DNA of 64,000 nucleotides from an uncultured Gammaproteobacteria bacterium (GCA_905479985.1 CAJQOM010000018.1:1-64000); one strand, 5' to 3'; shown: positions 51,147-61,439, counted from the stretch's first letter. Numbers and translations are program-made. The notes: generated by a model from the sequence alone, not told the origin.

Positions 51147-52475
51147 ATGACGTGGTTTAGAAAACAGCCAGATGATAGCGAATTCATGTCGGAAGTCAGT
51201 GCCGCAACGATGGCATCAACCCATCTAGCAGGTCATGTCTTACTCGTGGTGTCGGTACTGTTTTTTGCCGTGGCATTTTGGTGGGCTAGCGCAACTGAAT
51301 TAGATGAAGTGACGCGTGGCGATGGCAAAGTTGTCCCATCAAGCAAAGTGCAAGTGATTCAAAACTTAGAAGGCGGGATTCTGGCTGAAGTACTGGTGGC
51401 TGAAGGCGAGATAGTAGAGAAAGGTCAAGCGTTGTTAAAAATTGATGATACCCGTTTTTCATCGTCATTTAGAGAAACAGAACTGAAATATTACGAATTA
51501 CTAGCCCGTAGTAGTCGCTTAGAAGCTGAGAGCGAAGGTAAAGTCTTTGTAGTGCCAGCACAAGTGTTGGAAAAACAGCCTATTTTAGCGGTTGATCAGC
51601 AAGCTTTATACCAATCGAGACAACGAGAATTAGAATCAGGTATTCGTGTTTTAAAAGAACAAGTCGCACAGCGAAAGCAGGAATTAGTCGAGCGACAATC
51701 GCGTCAGGGACAGTTAAGCCGGAGTTATCAACTCAGTAATCAAGAATTGAAAATGTCAGAACCGTTAGTCGCGGTAGGCGTGATGTCGGAAGTCGAGCTA
51801 TTGAGATTAAAACGAGCCACGAATGACATACGTGGAGAGATGAACGCGAACCGATTAGCGATTCCACGTATTCAATCTGCTTTGGATGAAGTGGGACAAA
51901 AAATTGCTGAGCAAACAGTCCGCTTTAAGACCGATGCGGCCAAACAACAGTCGGAAGTGAAAGCAGAGTTAGCCAGAACGAAAGAAACCGTTTTTTCTTT
52001 AAAAGATCGCGTGACGCGTACTCACGTCCGCTCACCTGTGGCAGGGACAATAAAAGTACTGAAAATTAATACGGTGGGTGGCATTATCCAACCAGGGATG
52101 GACTTGGTAGAAATTGTACCTATTGAAGATAATTTATTGATTGAGGCCAAGATTAGGCCGGCTGATATCGCTTTCCTAAGACCCGGTCAAAAAGCGGTGA
52201 TTAAATTAACGGCTTATGATTTTTCTATTTATGGTGGATTACCTGCTAAACTAGAGCGCATAAGCGCCGATACCATAGTTAATGAGAAAGATGAGAGTTT
52301 TTATCTGATTTATTTACGGACAGAAAAGAATCAGATTGAAAGTAAAAAGGGACGTTTTGATATCATTCCAGGCATGGTTGCCAGTGTTGATATTTTAACC
52401 GGTAAGAAAAGTATATTAGATTATTTACTCAAGCCCATATTAAAGGCTAAGAATGAAGCCTTACGAGAACGGTAA
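51147..52475 (+). CDS. HlyD-family type I secretion adaptor (LapC type)
   Basis: Single N-terminal TM, VQVIQNLEGGILAEVLVAEGEIVEKGQALLKIDDTRF, coiled coil, THVRSPVAGTIKVLKINTVGGIIQPGMDLVEIVP. Confidence 0.94.
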   Translation: MTWFRKQPDDSEFMSEVSAATMASTHLAGHVLLVVSVLFFAVAFWWASATELDEVTRGDGKVVPSSKVQVIQNLEGGILAEVLVAEGEIVEKGQALLKIDDTRFSSSFRETELKYYELLARSSRLEAESEGKVFVVPAQVLEKQPILAVDQQALYQSRQRELESGIRVLKEQVAQRKQELVERQSRQGQLSRSYQLSNQELKMSEPLVAVGVMSEVELLRLKRATNDIRGEMNANRLAIPRIQSALDEVGQKIAEQTVRFKTDAAKQQSEVKAELARTKETVFSLKDRVTRTHVRSPVAGTIKVLKINTVGGIIQPGMDLVEIVPIEDNLLIEAKIRPADIAFLRPGQKAVIKLTAYDFSIYGGLPAKLERISADTIVNEKDESFYLIYLRTEKNQIESKKGRFDIIPGMVASVDILTGKKSILDYLLKPILKAKNEALRER

Positions 52476-52502
52476 TTGAAATAATGGAAAAGCAAGATTC
52501 AA

Positions 52503-53138
52503 ATGACTAAGACAACACTCTATGCCGTCATTTCTGACTCGTCTTTAGCACAGTCTATCCTAGACAGCGTGTCTGAGGATTATGTGATATCGATGGACAA
52601 GTCGATAGAAGATATCGTAGATAGAATGGCGGGGGCTAAACCCGACATTATCCTATGCGAGCAAATGCTACTAGAGCCGGATCATGCCGTTGTTTTAGCA
52701 ACGTTAAACACAGCCTGCCCAACAGGCCGTATTTTAGCCATTGGACCAAGCCGTCCGATTGAAGTTCAAGTCGCGGCATTAAAATATGGTGCGCGCGGTT
52801 ACTTTGATGTTTCCCTACCTTTAGCCACATTAAATGCCGCTTTAGGAGGGATTATGCGTGGCGAAGTCTGGGTGGGGCGTCATGTTATATCAGAATTGAT
52901 TGATGAATTGGTGCTAGTGCCAGAAGTGTCTGATCAACAAAGACAAACCGTTGAATTACTATCACCCAAAGAATTAGAAGTTGCAAACCTGGTGAGTCAT
53001 GGCTCAACCAATAAAATGATTGCCCATCAAATGTCAATTACTGAGCGGACAGTTAAAGCCCATTTAACGGCGACCTTTCAAAAAATGAATTTGCCCGACA
53101 GGCTGTCTCTGGCCATCTTTTTTCGTGACTTGAGATGA
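52503..53138 (+). CDS. LuxR-type response regulator with degenerate receiver domain
   Basis: C-terminal LSPKELEVANLVSHGSTNKMIAHQMSITERTVKAHLTATFQKM; receiver-like N domain. Confidence 0.88.
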   Translation: MTKTTLYAVISDSSLAQSILDSVSEDYVISMDKSIEDIVDRMAGAKPDIILCEQMLLEPDHAVVLATLNTACPTGRILAIGPSRPIEVQVAALKYGARGYFDVSLPLATLNAALGGIMRGEVWVGRHVISELIDELVLVPEVSDQQRQTVELLSPKELEVANLVSHGSTNKMIAHQMSITERTVKAHLTATFQKMNLPDRLSLAIFFRDLR

Positions 53139-53270
53139 AGGTAGTTTTTATTATCAGTTAACTTATGTTTAATACAGTTGCTTACATAATAAAACTAATT
53201 AATGTTATGAGTAGTATTATATAAATAATTGAATACCTGACATAATAGAATAAATACTTAGGATAAACGC

Positions 53271-54587
53271 ATGAACCTAAAACCACTTGTTGCCTCACTT
53301 TCTCTTGTTTTATCAGTATCTGCTTCGGCAATGACATTACAAGAAGCGATTGATACCACCATAAAGACTCATCCTGATGTATTGGCTGCAAGGAATGAGC
53401 GAAATGCGGTATCAGAGGAAATTAATCAAGCGAAAGCGGGCTATTTTCCGACCTTGGATTTAACATTGGGGTCTGGGTTCGAAAATTCCGACAACAGCAC
53501 AACACGCGGTGCTGGGCGAGGCCATGATAGCTTAAACAGAAATGAAGCAAGCCTACAACTCCGCCAAATGCTATTTGATGGGATGGCGACCAAAAATGAA
53601 GTTAAGCGCCAAAAAGCGAGAACCAATGCGCGTTCATACACCGTGTTTGGCGAAGCCGAAAACACAGCCTTGCGCGCAACGGATGCGTATATCGAAGTGT
53701 TACGCCGTGAAAAATTAGTCGAATTAGCACAAGCCAATTTTCAAGCGCATGAAAAAACGCATGACCAAATTAGGCTAAGAAGTGAGCATGGTGTAGGCCG
53801 CCGTTCTGATATGGACCAGAGTCAAGGCCGACTTGCTTTAGCGCAAAGAAATTTATTAGCAGAAGAGAGTAATTTACGCGACGCTCAGATTGCTTACTTA
53901 CGTGTGGTCGGCATTGAAGCTGAAAACTTAACTGATCCAGGCTCACCGCAAAGTGCTATCCCCGCCACGGTAGATGATGCGATTAGCCAAGCCTTAGAAA
54001 ATCATCCGACATTGAACTCGGCCAAAGCAGATGTCGCATCAGCGCATGCCCAACATGATACGGCCTCATCACCATTTTACCCACGATTTGATTTTGAATT
54101 GGGGACAACGGCAGACAATGATATTGATGGTGTACGTGGACATAACCATGATGTCACAGCAATGTTTCGAATGCGCTATAACTTACTCAATGGCGGGCGA
54201 GATAGTGCACGAAAGCAAGAGACCGCACACTTAATTAACCAAGCGGCAGAAATTCGCAATAATACACATCGGCAAGTTGAGGAAAGCGTTCGTTTATCAT
54301 GGAATGCACTTGAAACCGTCAATAGCCAAATGGATTATTTTAAATTGCATGTGGCATCAAGTGAGAAGTCACGTGATGCATACCAACAACAGTTCGGTTT
54401 AGGGCAACGTACTTTACTAGATTTACTTGATTCAGAAAATGAAGTCTTTGTTTCTAGCCAAGCCTTAGTGAATGCTGAATACGACCAATTATTTGCAATG
54501 TACCGCATTATTAATAGCATGGGCGCATTGCTTCAAACAGTCGATGTCGCTTTACCCGCAACAGCAGTCACAATGCCAGAAGAGTAA
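53271..54587 (+). CDS. TolC-family outer membrane protein (type I secretion, LapE-like)
   Basis: Signal peptide, MTLQEAIDTTIKTHPDVLAARNERNAVSEEINQAKAGYFPTLDL, C-terminal GQRTLLDLLDSENEVFVSSQALVNAEYD. Confidence 0.94.
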   Translation: MNLKPLVASLSLVLSVSASAMTLQEAIDTTIKTHPDVLAARNERNAVSEEINQAKAGYFPTLDLTLGSGFENSDNSTTRGAGRGHDSLNRNEASLQLRQMLFDGMATKNEVKRQKARTNARSYTVFGEAENTALRATDAYIEVLRREKLVELAQANFQAHEKTHDQIRLRSEHGVGRRSDMDQSQGRLALAQRNLLAEESNLRDAQIAYLRVVGIEAENLTDPGSPQSAIPATVDDAISQALENHPTLNSAKADVASAHAQHDTASSPFYPRFDFELGTTADNDIDGVRGHNHDVTAMFRMRYNLLNGGRDSARKQETAHLINQAAEIRNNTHRQVEESVRLSWNALETVNSQMDYFKLHVASSEKSRDAYQQQFGLGQRTLLDLLDSENEVFVSSQALVNAEYDQLFAMYRIINSMGALLQTVDVALPATAVTMPEE

Positions 54588-54605
54588 ACCGTAAAAAGTA
54601 TCAAT

Positions 54606-54638
54606 AAAAAGCCGTGGTTTTTACCGCGGCTTTTTTTA
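54606..54638 (+). terminator. Rho-independent terminator after TolC-like gene
   Basis: AAAAAGCCGTGG-tttttа-like loop-CCGCGGCTTTTTTT stem with one G-U pair and T-run. Confidence 0.85.
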
Positions 54639-54736
54639 TTGTAAAAAATGAGAAATAGTTCACGAACTTTTCTTGTTTATAGAAGGTCGTGATATGATGG
54701 TCGCTTGCCAATAATGAGGCGATTTTAGAGAATTTC

Positions 54737-55252
54737 ATGAGTAAAGAATCTTCGTATAGTTACGAACAACTTTTAGAGTGTGGTCATGGCCAGATGTTCG
54801 GCCCCGGCAATGCCCAATTACCAACCCCAAATATGTTGATGATGAATCGCATTACCCATATTGCCAATACTGGTGGCGAATATGGCAAAGGTGAAATTAT
54901 TGCTGAATTGGACATCACACCAGACTTATGGTTCTTTGATTGTCATTTTCCAGGTGATCCGGTTATGCCAGGCTGTCTTGGCTTAGATGCCATGTGGCAG
55001 CTAGTGGGCTTTTTCCTTGCTTGGGATGGTAACCCCGGCCGCGGACGTGCGCTGGGTGCCGGCGAAGTGAAATTTACAGGCCAGGTTTTGCCAACTGCAA
55101 AGAAAGTAACCTATAGATTAGATCTGAAACGGGTTATTGCCAGAAAACTATGCTTAGCAATTGCTGATGGCACAGTATCAGTTGATGGACGCGAAATTTA
55201 TAAAGCAAAAGATCTTCGTGTTGGTTTATTTACTTCTACAGACGATTTTTAG
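54737..55252 (+). CDS. fabA: 3-hydroxydecanoyl-ACP dehydratase/isomerase
   Basis: [31 protein letters not shown]. Confidence 0.97.
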   Translation: MSKESSYSYEQLLECGHGQMFGPGNAQLPTPNMLMMNRITHIANTGGEYGKGEIIAELDITPDLWFFDCHFPGDPVMPGCLGLDAMWQLVGFFLAWDGNPGRGRALGAGEVKFTGQVLPTAKKVTYRLDLKRVIARKLCLAIADGTVSVDGREIYKAKDLRVGLFTSTDDF

Positions 55253-55261
55253 GAAGCCAGA

Positions 55262-56479
55262 ATGAAACGTGTTGTTGTTACAGGATTAGGTATTACATCA
55301 TGTCTAGGCTTAGATGCCGAGTCAGTGACAGAATCACTTCGAACAGGCCGTTCGGGTATTAGGTTTAAACAAGAATATGCGGATATGGGTTTTCGCAGTC
55401 ATATTGCAGGTTCCGTTGACATTGATTTTAAAGAACATATTGATCGTAAGATATTACGTTTTATGGGAGATGCTGCGGCATATGCCTATATTTCTATGCA
55501 GCAAGCGATTACTGATTCAGGCTTAACAGAAGATCAAGTATCAAATCCACGCACAGGTCTTGTTATGGGATCAGGCGGGGCATCATCATCCAATCAAGTC
55601 GAAGCGGCTGATATCCTACGTAATAAGGGTTTACGCCGTGTTGGGCCATACCGAGTGACGCAGGTCATGGGTAGTACAACGTCTGCTTGTTTAGCGACAC
55701 CCTTTAAAATTAAAGGGGTGAATTACTCTATGTCATCTGCCTGTGCAACCAGTGCACATTGTATTGGTAATGCGATGGAGCAAATTCAATTAGGTAAACA
55801 AGATATCGTCTTTGCTGGTGGTGCAGAAGAAGAACATTGGACAATGAGTTCTTTATTTGATGCCATGGGTGCATTATCGACAAAATATAATGACACGCCA
55901 GATAAAGCATCTCGCGCCTATGATGCTGACCGCGATGGTTTCGTTATCGCAGGCGGTGGTGGCGTTTTAGTCTTAGAAGAATATGAACATGCCAAAGCCC
56001 GTGGCGCTAAGATTTATGCTGAGTTGACCGGCTATGGCGCAACATCAGATGGCTACGATATGGTGGCACCATCAGGTGAAGGTGCTATTCGTTGCATGGA
56101 GCAAGCGACTGCGACAGTAGATGCACCAATTGATTATATCAATGCCCATGGCACCAGTACGCCAGTGGGTGATTTAGCGGAATTAGGTGCAATCAAGAAA
56201 GCCTTTGGCGATAACATTCCAGTAGTCGGGTCGACAAAATCTTTATCGGGTCATTCATTGGGTGCCGCTGGTGTTCAAGAGGCGATTTACAGCTTATTAA
56301 TGATGGAAAATGATTTTATTGCAGCATCAGCCAATATTGATAATTTGGATACTGAAGCGGCGGGCATACCGATTATCCGTGAGCGTAAAGACAATGCAGG
56401 ATTAAAAACCATTATGTCGAATAGCTTTGGTTTTGGCGGCACCAATGCCTGCTTAGTGTTCGAAAAGTGTGATGATTAA
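55262..56479 (+). CDS. fabB: Beta-ketoacyl-ACP synthase I
   Basis: [46 protein letters not shown]. Confidence 0.97.
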   Translation: MKRVVVTGLGITSCLGLDAESVTESLRTGRSGIRFKQEYADMGFRSHIAGSVDIDFKEHIDRKILRFMGDAAAYAYISMQQAITDSGLTEDQVSNPRTGLVMGSGGASSSNQVEAADILRNKGLRRVGPYRVTQVMGSTTSACLATPFKIKGVNYSMSSACATSAHCIGNAMEQIQLGKQDIVFAGGAEEEHWTMSSLFDAMGALSTKYNDTPDKASRAYDADRDGFVIAGGGGVLVLEEYEHAKARGAKIYAELTGYGATSDGYDMVAPSGEGAIRCMEQATATVDAPIDYINAHGTSTPVGDLAELGAIKKAFGDNIPVVGSTKSLSGHSLGAAGVQEAIYSLLMMENDFIAASANIDNLDTEAAGIPIIRERKDNAGLKTIMSNSFGFGGTNACLVFEKCDD

Positions 56480-56501
56480 TCTGTAACGCATTTTAAAACT
56501 T

Positions 56502-56530
56502 AAAAAAGGCCATCATTGATGGCCTTTTTT
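56502..56530. terminator. Hairpin terminator after fabB
   Basis: AAAAAAGGCCATC-att-GATGGCCTTTTTT. Confidence 0.88.
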
Positions 56531-56532
56531 AT

Positions 56533-56718
56533 TTACACTAAGTCATCATCAGTGACGGGGCCATGTTTACCGGCCAATGAGGCTTGTATCAGGCTGACAA
56601 GTTGAGCCTTTTTATCTGGGTCATCTAAATGCTTAGAACTAAAGGTGATGCCGTGTTGTTTTGCATATTGCTGTACTAGCATGACTAAAACCGTTTCATC
56701 TTCCACAAAAGTCTCCAA
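56533..56718 (-). CDS. Small hypothetical protein (61 aa)
   Basis: Intergenic ORF starting just beside the inverted-repeat element and ending at the fabB terminator; no recognised family. Confidence 0.5.
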   Translation of the reverse strand: METFVEDETVLVMLVQQYAKQHGITFSSKHLDDPDKKAQLVSLIQASLAGKHGPVTDDDLV

Positions 56719-56741
56719 ACTCGCTTAAAAGCCCGTTATTA

Positions 56742-56903
56742 TATACCCGTGATACTTGGAAATGCGTGTTTTAGAGTGTGCCTGTTTTTATTTAGGGCAA
56801 GGCGCGACGATGCGCATGGTCGTTCCCTGCAAAGAGGAGCAACACCGCCATGGATGAAAAAGGGTGTGCTATAAATTAGGTATTTCCGAGTATCGGGGGT
56901 ATA
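56742..56903. repeat. Candidate non-coding MITE-like element with imperfect terminal inverted repeats
   Basis: TATACCCGTGATACTTGGAAAT ... ATTTCCGAGTATCGGGGGTATA, 19/22 matches as inverted repeats; no ORF inside. Confidence 0.6.
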
Positions 56904-56931
56904 AACGTCTTGATCAGATAAAGAACGTAAT

Positions 56932-57696
56932 ATGAAGTTACATTACAACATTGAAGGAGAAGGAGCACCCCTGGTTATTTTACACGGTCTCTTTGGCTCA
57001 TCAGATAATTGGCGCACAACGGCAAAACAATTGGCCCATGACCGGCAAGTGATAACGGTTGATCTGCGAAATCATGGCCAATCATCCCATAGCGATTCGG
57101 TTAGCTATCCGTTGATGGCGGATGACATAGCTGAACTAATCACAGATCTGAACCTAAATAAAACAGATGTCATTGGCCATTCCATTGGCGGAAAAGTGGC
57201 TATGACATTAGCAGAGCGACATGCAGAACAAGTGAACCGTTTGATAGTCGTCGATATCGCGCCTAAACAATATGCTGACCAGCATAGTGATATTTTTGAT
57301 GCTTTATTGACTTTAGATTTAACGCAGATGACAAAGCGATCAGAAGCCGATAATGCCTTATCCGTGAAGGTAAGCAACAAAGCGATTAGACAGTTTTTGT
57401 TGATGAATTTAGCGCTAGAGAATGGCAAGCTTAAATGGCGACTGAATTTACCGGTATTAGCTGCAAAATATCCTGAACTGATAAAGTCGGTCTGCGAGTC
57501 TAGCATTATCAAACATCGCAGCCTATTTCTGCGAGGGGCAATGTCAAATTATATCGATAATAATGATATAGCAGTGATTGAACAGCAATTCCCTAATGTC
57601 ACAATCTCAACAATAGAACAAGCAGGACATTGGATTCATGCTGAAAAACCAGATTTGTTTATAGCAACAGTACAACAGTTTTTAAACGATGATTAA
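56932..57696 (+). CDS. Alpha/beta hydrolase (YbfF-like esterase)
   Basis: LVILHGLFGSSDNWRT, GHSIGGKVAMTLAE, catalytic GHWIHAEKP. Confidence 0.9.
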   Translation: MKLHYNIEGEGAPLVILHGLFGSSDNWRTTAKQLAHDRQVITVDLRNHGQSSHSDSVSYPLMADDIAELITDLNLNKTDVIGHSIGGKVAMTLAERHAEQVNRLIVVDIAPKQYADQHSDIFDALLTLDLTQMTKRSEADNALSVKVSNKAIRQFLLMNLALENGKLKWRLNLPVLAAKYPELIKSVCESSIIKHRSLFLRGAMSNYIDNNDIAVIEQQFPNVTISTIEQAGHWIHAEKPDLFIATVQQFLNDD

Positions 57697-58039
57697 ACCA
57701 GAATTACTAGATAAGCTGATTGCATTTCGACAAGAACGCGATTGGGAACAATTCCACTCACCGAAGGAGTTGGCGATGTCAGTATCAATCGAAGCTGCAG
57801 AGTTATTAGAGTGGTTTCAATGGAAAAGCCAGGCACAAATTGAGCAACATTTACAGAATGCCAAACGCGAGAATTTGGAAGATGAAATAGCTGATGTTGC
57901 CATTTATCTGAGTTATTTATGCCACGATCTCAACATTGATCTGAATAAGGTCGTTGAACAAAAGTGCTTGAAAAATGCGAAAAAATATCCACTTGAGAAG
58001 GTGAAAGGGCGCAATGATAAATACACGGATTACACTTAG
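57689..58039 (+). CDS. MazG-like nucleotide pyrophosphohydrolase
   Basis: HSPKELAMSVSIEAAELLEWFQW, LEDEIADVAIYLSYL, NAKKYP. Confidence 0.9.
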   Translation: MIKPELLDKLIAFRQERDWEQFHSPKELAMSVSIEAAELLEWFQWKSQAQIEQHLQNAKRENLEDEIADVAIYLSYLCHDLNIDLNKVVEQKCLKNAKKYPLEKVKGRNDKYTDYT

Positions 58040-58123
58040 CATTCCCAGTGAGTGCAAAAATAGCAACATCTCGTTATAGTACTCACCAAGTTCACGTCAT
58101 TAATATAGAAGAGTTATAGATTT

Positions 58124-58981
58124 ATGAATGCCATTGTTTTTCTAATTCAATGTTCTGATCAAAAAGGGTTATTAGCAGGCATCACCGGCTTTTTTTCTCA
58201 ACGTGAATACAATATTTTGCATTGTCAGCAATACACGGATGTTTTGGAAGGCCAATACTTCATGCGGGTGAAATTGGAAGATGCCGGCCAATTAGACCAA
58301 GTAGAATTAGAACAACAATTTAAACGTTATGCCGACAGTTTGGGTCTTAACTGGTCGGTACGGTATTCAGCTCAGCCTTATCGGGTCGCTTTATTAGTCA
58401 CAAAAGCATCCCATTGCCCTTACGATTTGCTATTACGCGAATTAGAGGGCGAATTAAGCTGCGATATTCCGTTGATTATTGGCAACCATACTGATCTAGA
58501 AAAAATGGCTAAACAGTTCGATAAGCCGTTTTATCATCTGCCAATTACCAAAAATACCAAACCGCAACAAGAAGCCCAAATTAAAGCGTTACTAGCGGAG
58601 TATCAAATTGATTTGGTCGTCATGGCGCGCTATATGCAAATTCTATCAGAACAATTTGTTGAAGAATTTTCTGGCCGCGTGATCAATATTCATCACGGCT
58701 TCCTGCCTGCTTTCCAAGGGGCGAAGCCTTACCATCAAGCCTATGATCGCGGCGTTAAAATTATTGGTGCGACGTCACATTATGCCACCGCTGATTTAGA
58801 TGAAGGGCCGATCATTGAACAAGATATCCAACGTGTTAAACACGATAATAGTCCGGAAGATTTAGTCATGATCGGTAAAGATATTGAACGGCTGGTTTTA
58901 GCACGCGCTGTGAAAGCCCATATTGAGCACCGCATTATTATTTCTGGCCGACGGACAGTCGTGTTTTCTGAAGGTGGTTAA
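58124..58981 (+). CDS. purU: Formyltetrahydrofolate deformylase
   Basis: N-terminal ACT domain, RVINIHHGFLPAFQGAKPYHQAYDRGVKIIGATSHYATADLDEGPIIEQD. Confidence 0.96.
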   Translation: MNAIVFLIQCSDQKGLLAGITGFFSQREYNILHCQQYTDVLEGQYFMRVKLEDAGQLDQVELEQQFKRYADSLGLNWSVRYSAQPYRVALLVTKASHCPYDLLLRELEGELSCDIPLIIGNHTDLEKMAKQFDKPFYHLPITKNTKPQQEAQIKALLAEYQIDLVVMARYMQILSEQFVEEFSGRVINIHHGFLPAFQGAKPYHQAYDRGVKIIGATSHYATADLDEGPIIEQDIQRVKHDNSPEDLVMIGKDIERLVLARAVKAHIEHRIIISGRRTVVFSEGG

Positions 58982-59118
58982 CACTTCAATAGTGACTCAG
59001 CACAAAAGTAGGACGTAGGACACAAATCTAGAATTAATTCATTGTTCCCATCTCAAATACCAATGTAATCTGCAAGTTATAGCGTACTAATGAAAATTAG
59101 CTTAACTGTGAGGTCAGA

Positions 59119-59976
59119 GTGGAAATAAGCGTACTATCTAGTAAAGGTCAACAAGTAGCAGCATTGTTAGCGGCACAAATCGAGCGAAAGGAAATCGATG
59201 TGCCCATGTTGCCTGAAGTGGCCAATAAAGCAGTAACCCTCACGCAAGACCCAGATTCCACTGCAACAGCGATGGCAAACTTGATCCAAAGCGATCAATC
59301 ATTAGCCGGGCATGTCATGCGGATAGCGAATTCTGTTGCATATACGCCCTTAGCGAATCTCGTGTCATTGCAACAAGCCGTCGCACGTTTAGGCATGGGG
59401 GCAATGAGTGAGATTGCCTTAGCAGCATCAGTTGGCGCCAAACTGTTTAATACACCGGGTTATGAGTCATATATCGCGCAACAATGGCAGCATGCCTTAG
59501 CGACTGGACTTTGGGCGAAAGAAATTGCACGCCAGACACGCAGTAATGTCGAGGTCGCATTTCTAGCGGGGCTATTACACTCAATTGGCCGACCAGCGGT
59601 ATTGCAAACCATCTTAGATTTAGTCGAGCTACATGAGATAGCACTTTCAGAACAAGATATCTTTGAATTAGAGTCTAGCTATCAACATGCGACCAGTGAG
59701 ATGGTGGTCAAGAGCTGGGAAATGCCACATTTAGTCACAGCGGCAGTGGCATATTATCCGACCTATGAGACGGCACCGGAAGCGGCGGCCCAAGCCGCAC
59801 AAATAAGTTTAGCTATTCAATATGCTACTCATATGCTGACGCCGGACCTGATAGAGGAAAGTGAGCTATTAGCATCGCCAGCGCTAACGGCATTAAATAT
59901 TTATCAGGATGAAGCGGAAGCTTTATTAGGAAAATCAGCATCCGTTGCCGAAAAATGTCAGGAGTTATCAGCATGA
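59119..59976 (+). CDS. HDOD domain protein
   Basis: MLPEVANKAVTLTQDPDSTATAMANLIQSDQSLAGHVMRIANSVAY, LAGLLHSIGRPAVLQ. Confidence 0.93.
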   Translation: MEISVLSSKGQQVAALLAAQIERKEIDVPMLPEVANKAVTLTQDPDSTATAMANLIQSDQSLAGHVMRIANSVAYTPLANLVSLQQAVARLGMGAMSEIALAASVGAKLFNTPGYESYIAQQWQHALATGLWAKEIARQTRSNVEVAFLAGLLHSIGRPAVLQTILDLVELHEIALSEQDIFELESSYQHATSEMVVKSWEMPHLVTAAVAYYPTYETAPEAAAQAAQISLAIQYATHMLTPDLIEESELLASPALTALNIYQDEAEALLGKSASVAEKCQELSA

Positions 59977-61367
59977 TTAAGGGAACATTTGATTACGATG
60001 TTGCGGTAATTGGCAGTGGTCCTGCAGGTCAAAAAGCAGCAGTACAAGCAGCAAAAGCAGGACAGCGTGTTGCGATTATTGAACAAGATAGCTTATTCGG
60101 TGGTGCCTGTGTACATCGAGGTACGATTCCCTCGAAAACGTTACGCGAGAATGCATTACGTGTTAAAAATATGCGCCAAAATGTCGCGTTAGTCGATTTT
60201 AAATTAGGCGAAGATACTGAAATGGCGACCTTAGTTGATCGCTTGGATGAGGTGCTAAAAGCCCACGATGGTTTTATGCGACAACAAATCGATCGTAATA
60301 AAATTGAACGGATCCACGGCCGAGTAAGTTTTGTCGATAATCAGACATTACTGATTAACCGTGTCGGTGGTGAGACCAGTGAGATAACAAGTAATAAAGT
60401 TATCATTGCAACAGGCTCTTATCCTAGACATCCAGATAATATCCCGGTTGATCACGAACATATTTTTGATAGCGACTCTATTTTGTCGATGCTCTATCTC
60501 CCTTCAAGTTTGACGGTATTAGGCGGCGGTGTCATTGCCAGTGAATATGCCTCTATCTTCCAAGCTTTAGGTGTCAAAGTGACGATGATTGATCGTTACC
60601 CAACACCGCTCGGGTTTTTAGATAGTGATATGACCGATCGCTTCGTTCAAGAATTTGAAGCAATGGGTGGGACGTGGCTAGGGAACCAAAAAGTACAAAA
60701 AGTGCACTGGAATGGTGTCAGCGAAGTGATCACTGAATGTGAAGACGGGACAATAGTACGTAGCCAAAAATTGTTATGTGCTGCCGGACGGCTTGCTAAT
60801 GTCAAAGACTTACAGCTACAGAATGCTGGCCTAACGGTCAATGAACGTGGCCTCATCAGCGTCGACGAACAATTATGCAGTGTCGTGAGTAATATATATG
60901 CTGCTGGCGACGTCATTGGGCCACCCTCATTGGCATCGGCATCCATGGAGCAAGGCAGAAGGGCTTCTTGTAATGCGCTAGGCATTAAGATTGGCGACAG
61001 CAGTCAACTTATCCCAGCCGGGATTTATGGCGTACCAGAATTATCTTCCGTCGGTTTAACAGAACAACAAGCGCGTGAACAATATGGTGATGTCATCGTG
61101 GGTAAAGCTAATTTTTCAGAGGTCGCTCGAGGACAGATATCCGGTAATACCGGCGGTATGCTTAAAATCGTATCCGATCCACAAGGCGATGCGATTTTAG
61201 GGGTGATGCTGGTAGGAGAGTCATCAACAGAAGTTGTCCATATTGGTCATATGGCAATGTTATGCCACGCCAAAGTCGACATCTTTATTGAAAGTACGTT
61301 TAACTTCCCAACATTAGCCGAAGCGTATCGTATAGCAGCGTTAGAAATCGTGGCTAAGAGGCCTTAA
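59973..61367 (+). CDS. sthA: Soluble pyridine nucleotide transhydrogenase (Si-specific NAD(P)+ transhydrogenase)
   Basis: AVIGSGPAGQKAAVQAAKAG, SLFGGACVHRGTIPSKTLRENALR lacking the disulfide CxxxxC pair; ATG 59973 overlaps the HDOD stop. Confidence 0.95.
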   Translation: MIKGTFDYDVAVIGSGPAGQKAAVQAAKAGQRVAIIEQDSLFGGACVHRGTIPSKTLRENALRVKNMRQNVALVDFKLGEDTEMATLVDRLDEVLKAHDGFMRQQIDRNKIERIHGRVSFVDNQTLLINRVGGETSEITSNKVIIATGSYPRHPDNIPVDHEHIFDSDSILSMLYLPSSLTVLGGGVIASEYASIFQALGVKVTMIDRYPTPLGFLDSDMTDRFVQEFEAMGGTWLGNQKVQKVHWNGVSEVITECEDGTIVRSQKLLCAAGRLANVKDLQLQNAGLTVNERGLISVDEQLCSVVSNIYAAGDVIGPPSLASASMEQGRRASCNALGIKIGDSSQLIPAGIYGVPELSSVGLTEQQAREQYGDVIVGKANFSEVARGQISGNTGGMLKIVSDPQGDAILGVMLVGESSTEVVHIGHMAMLCHAKVDIFIESTFNFPTLAEAYRIAALEIVAKRP

Positions 61368-61439
61368 TGGTTGATGTCACAACAGGAAACAGGAACATTT
61401 GTAAGATTTAGAAATCATGATAAACAATCTGAGGTATGA

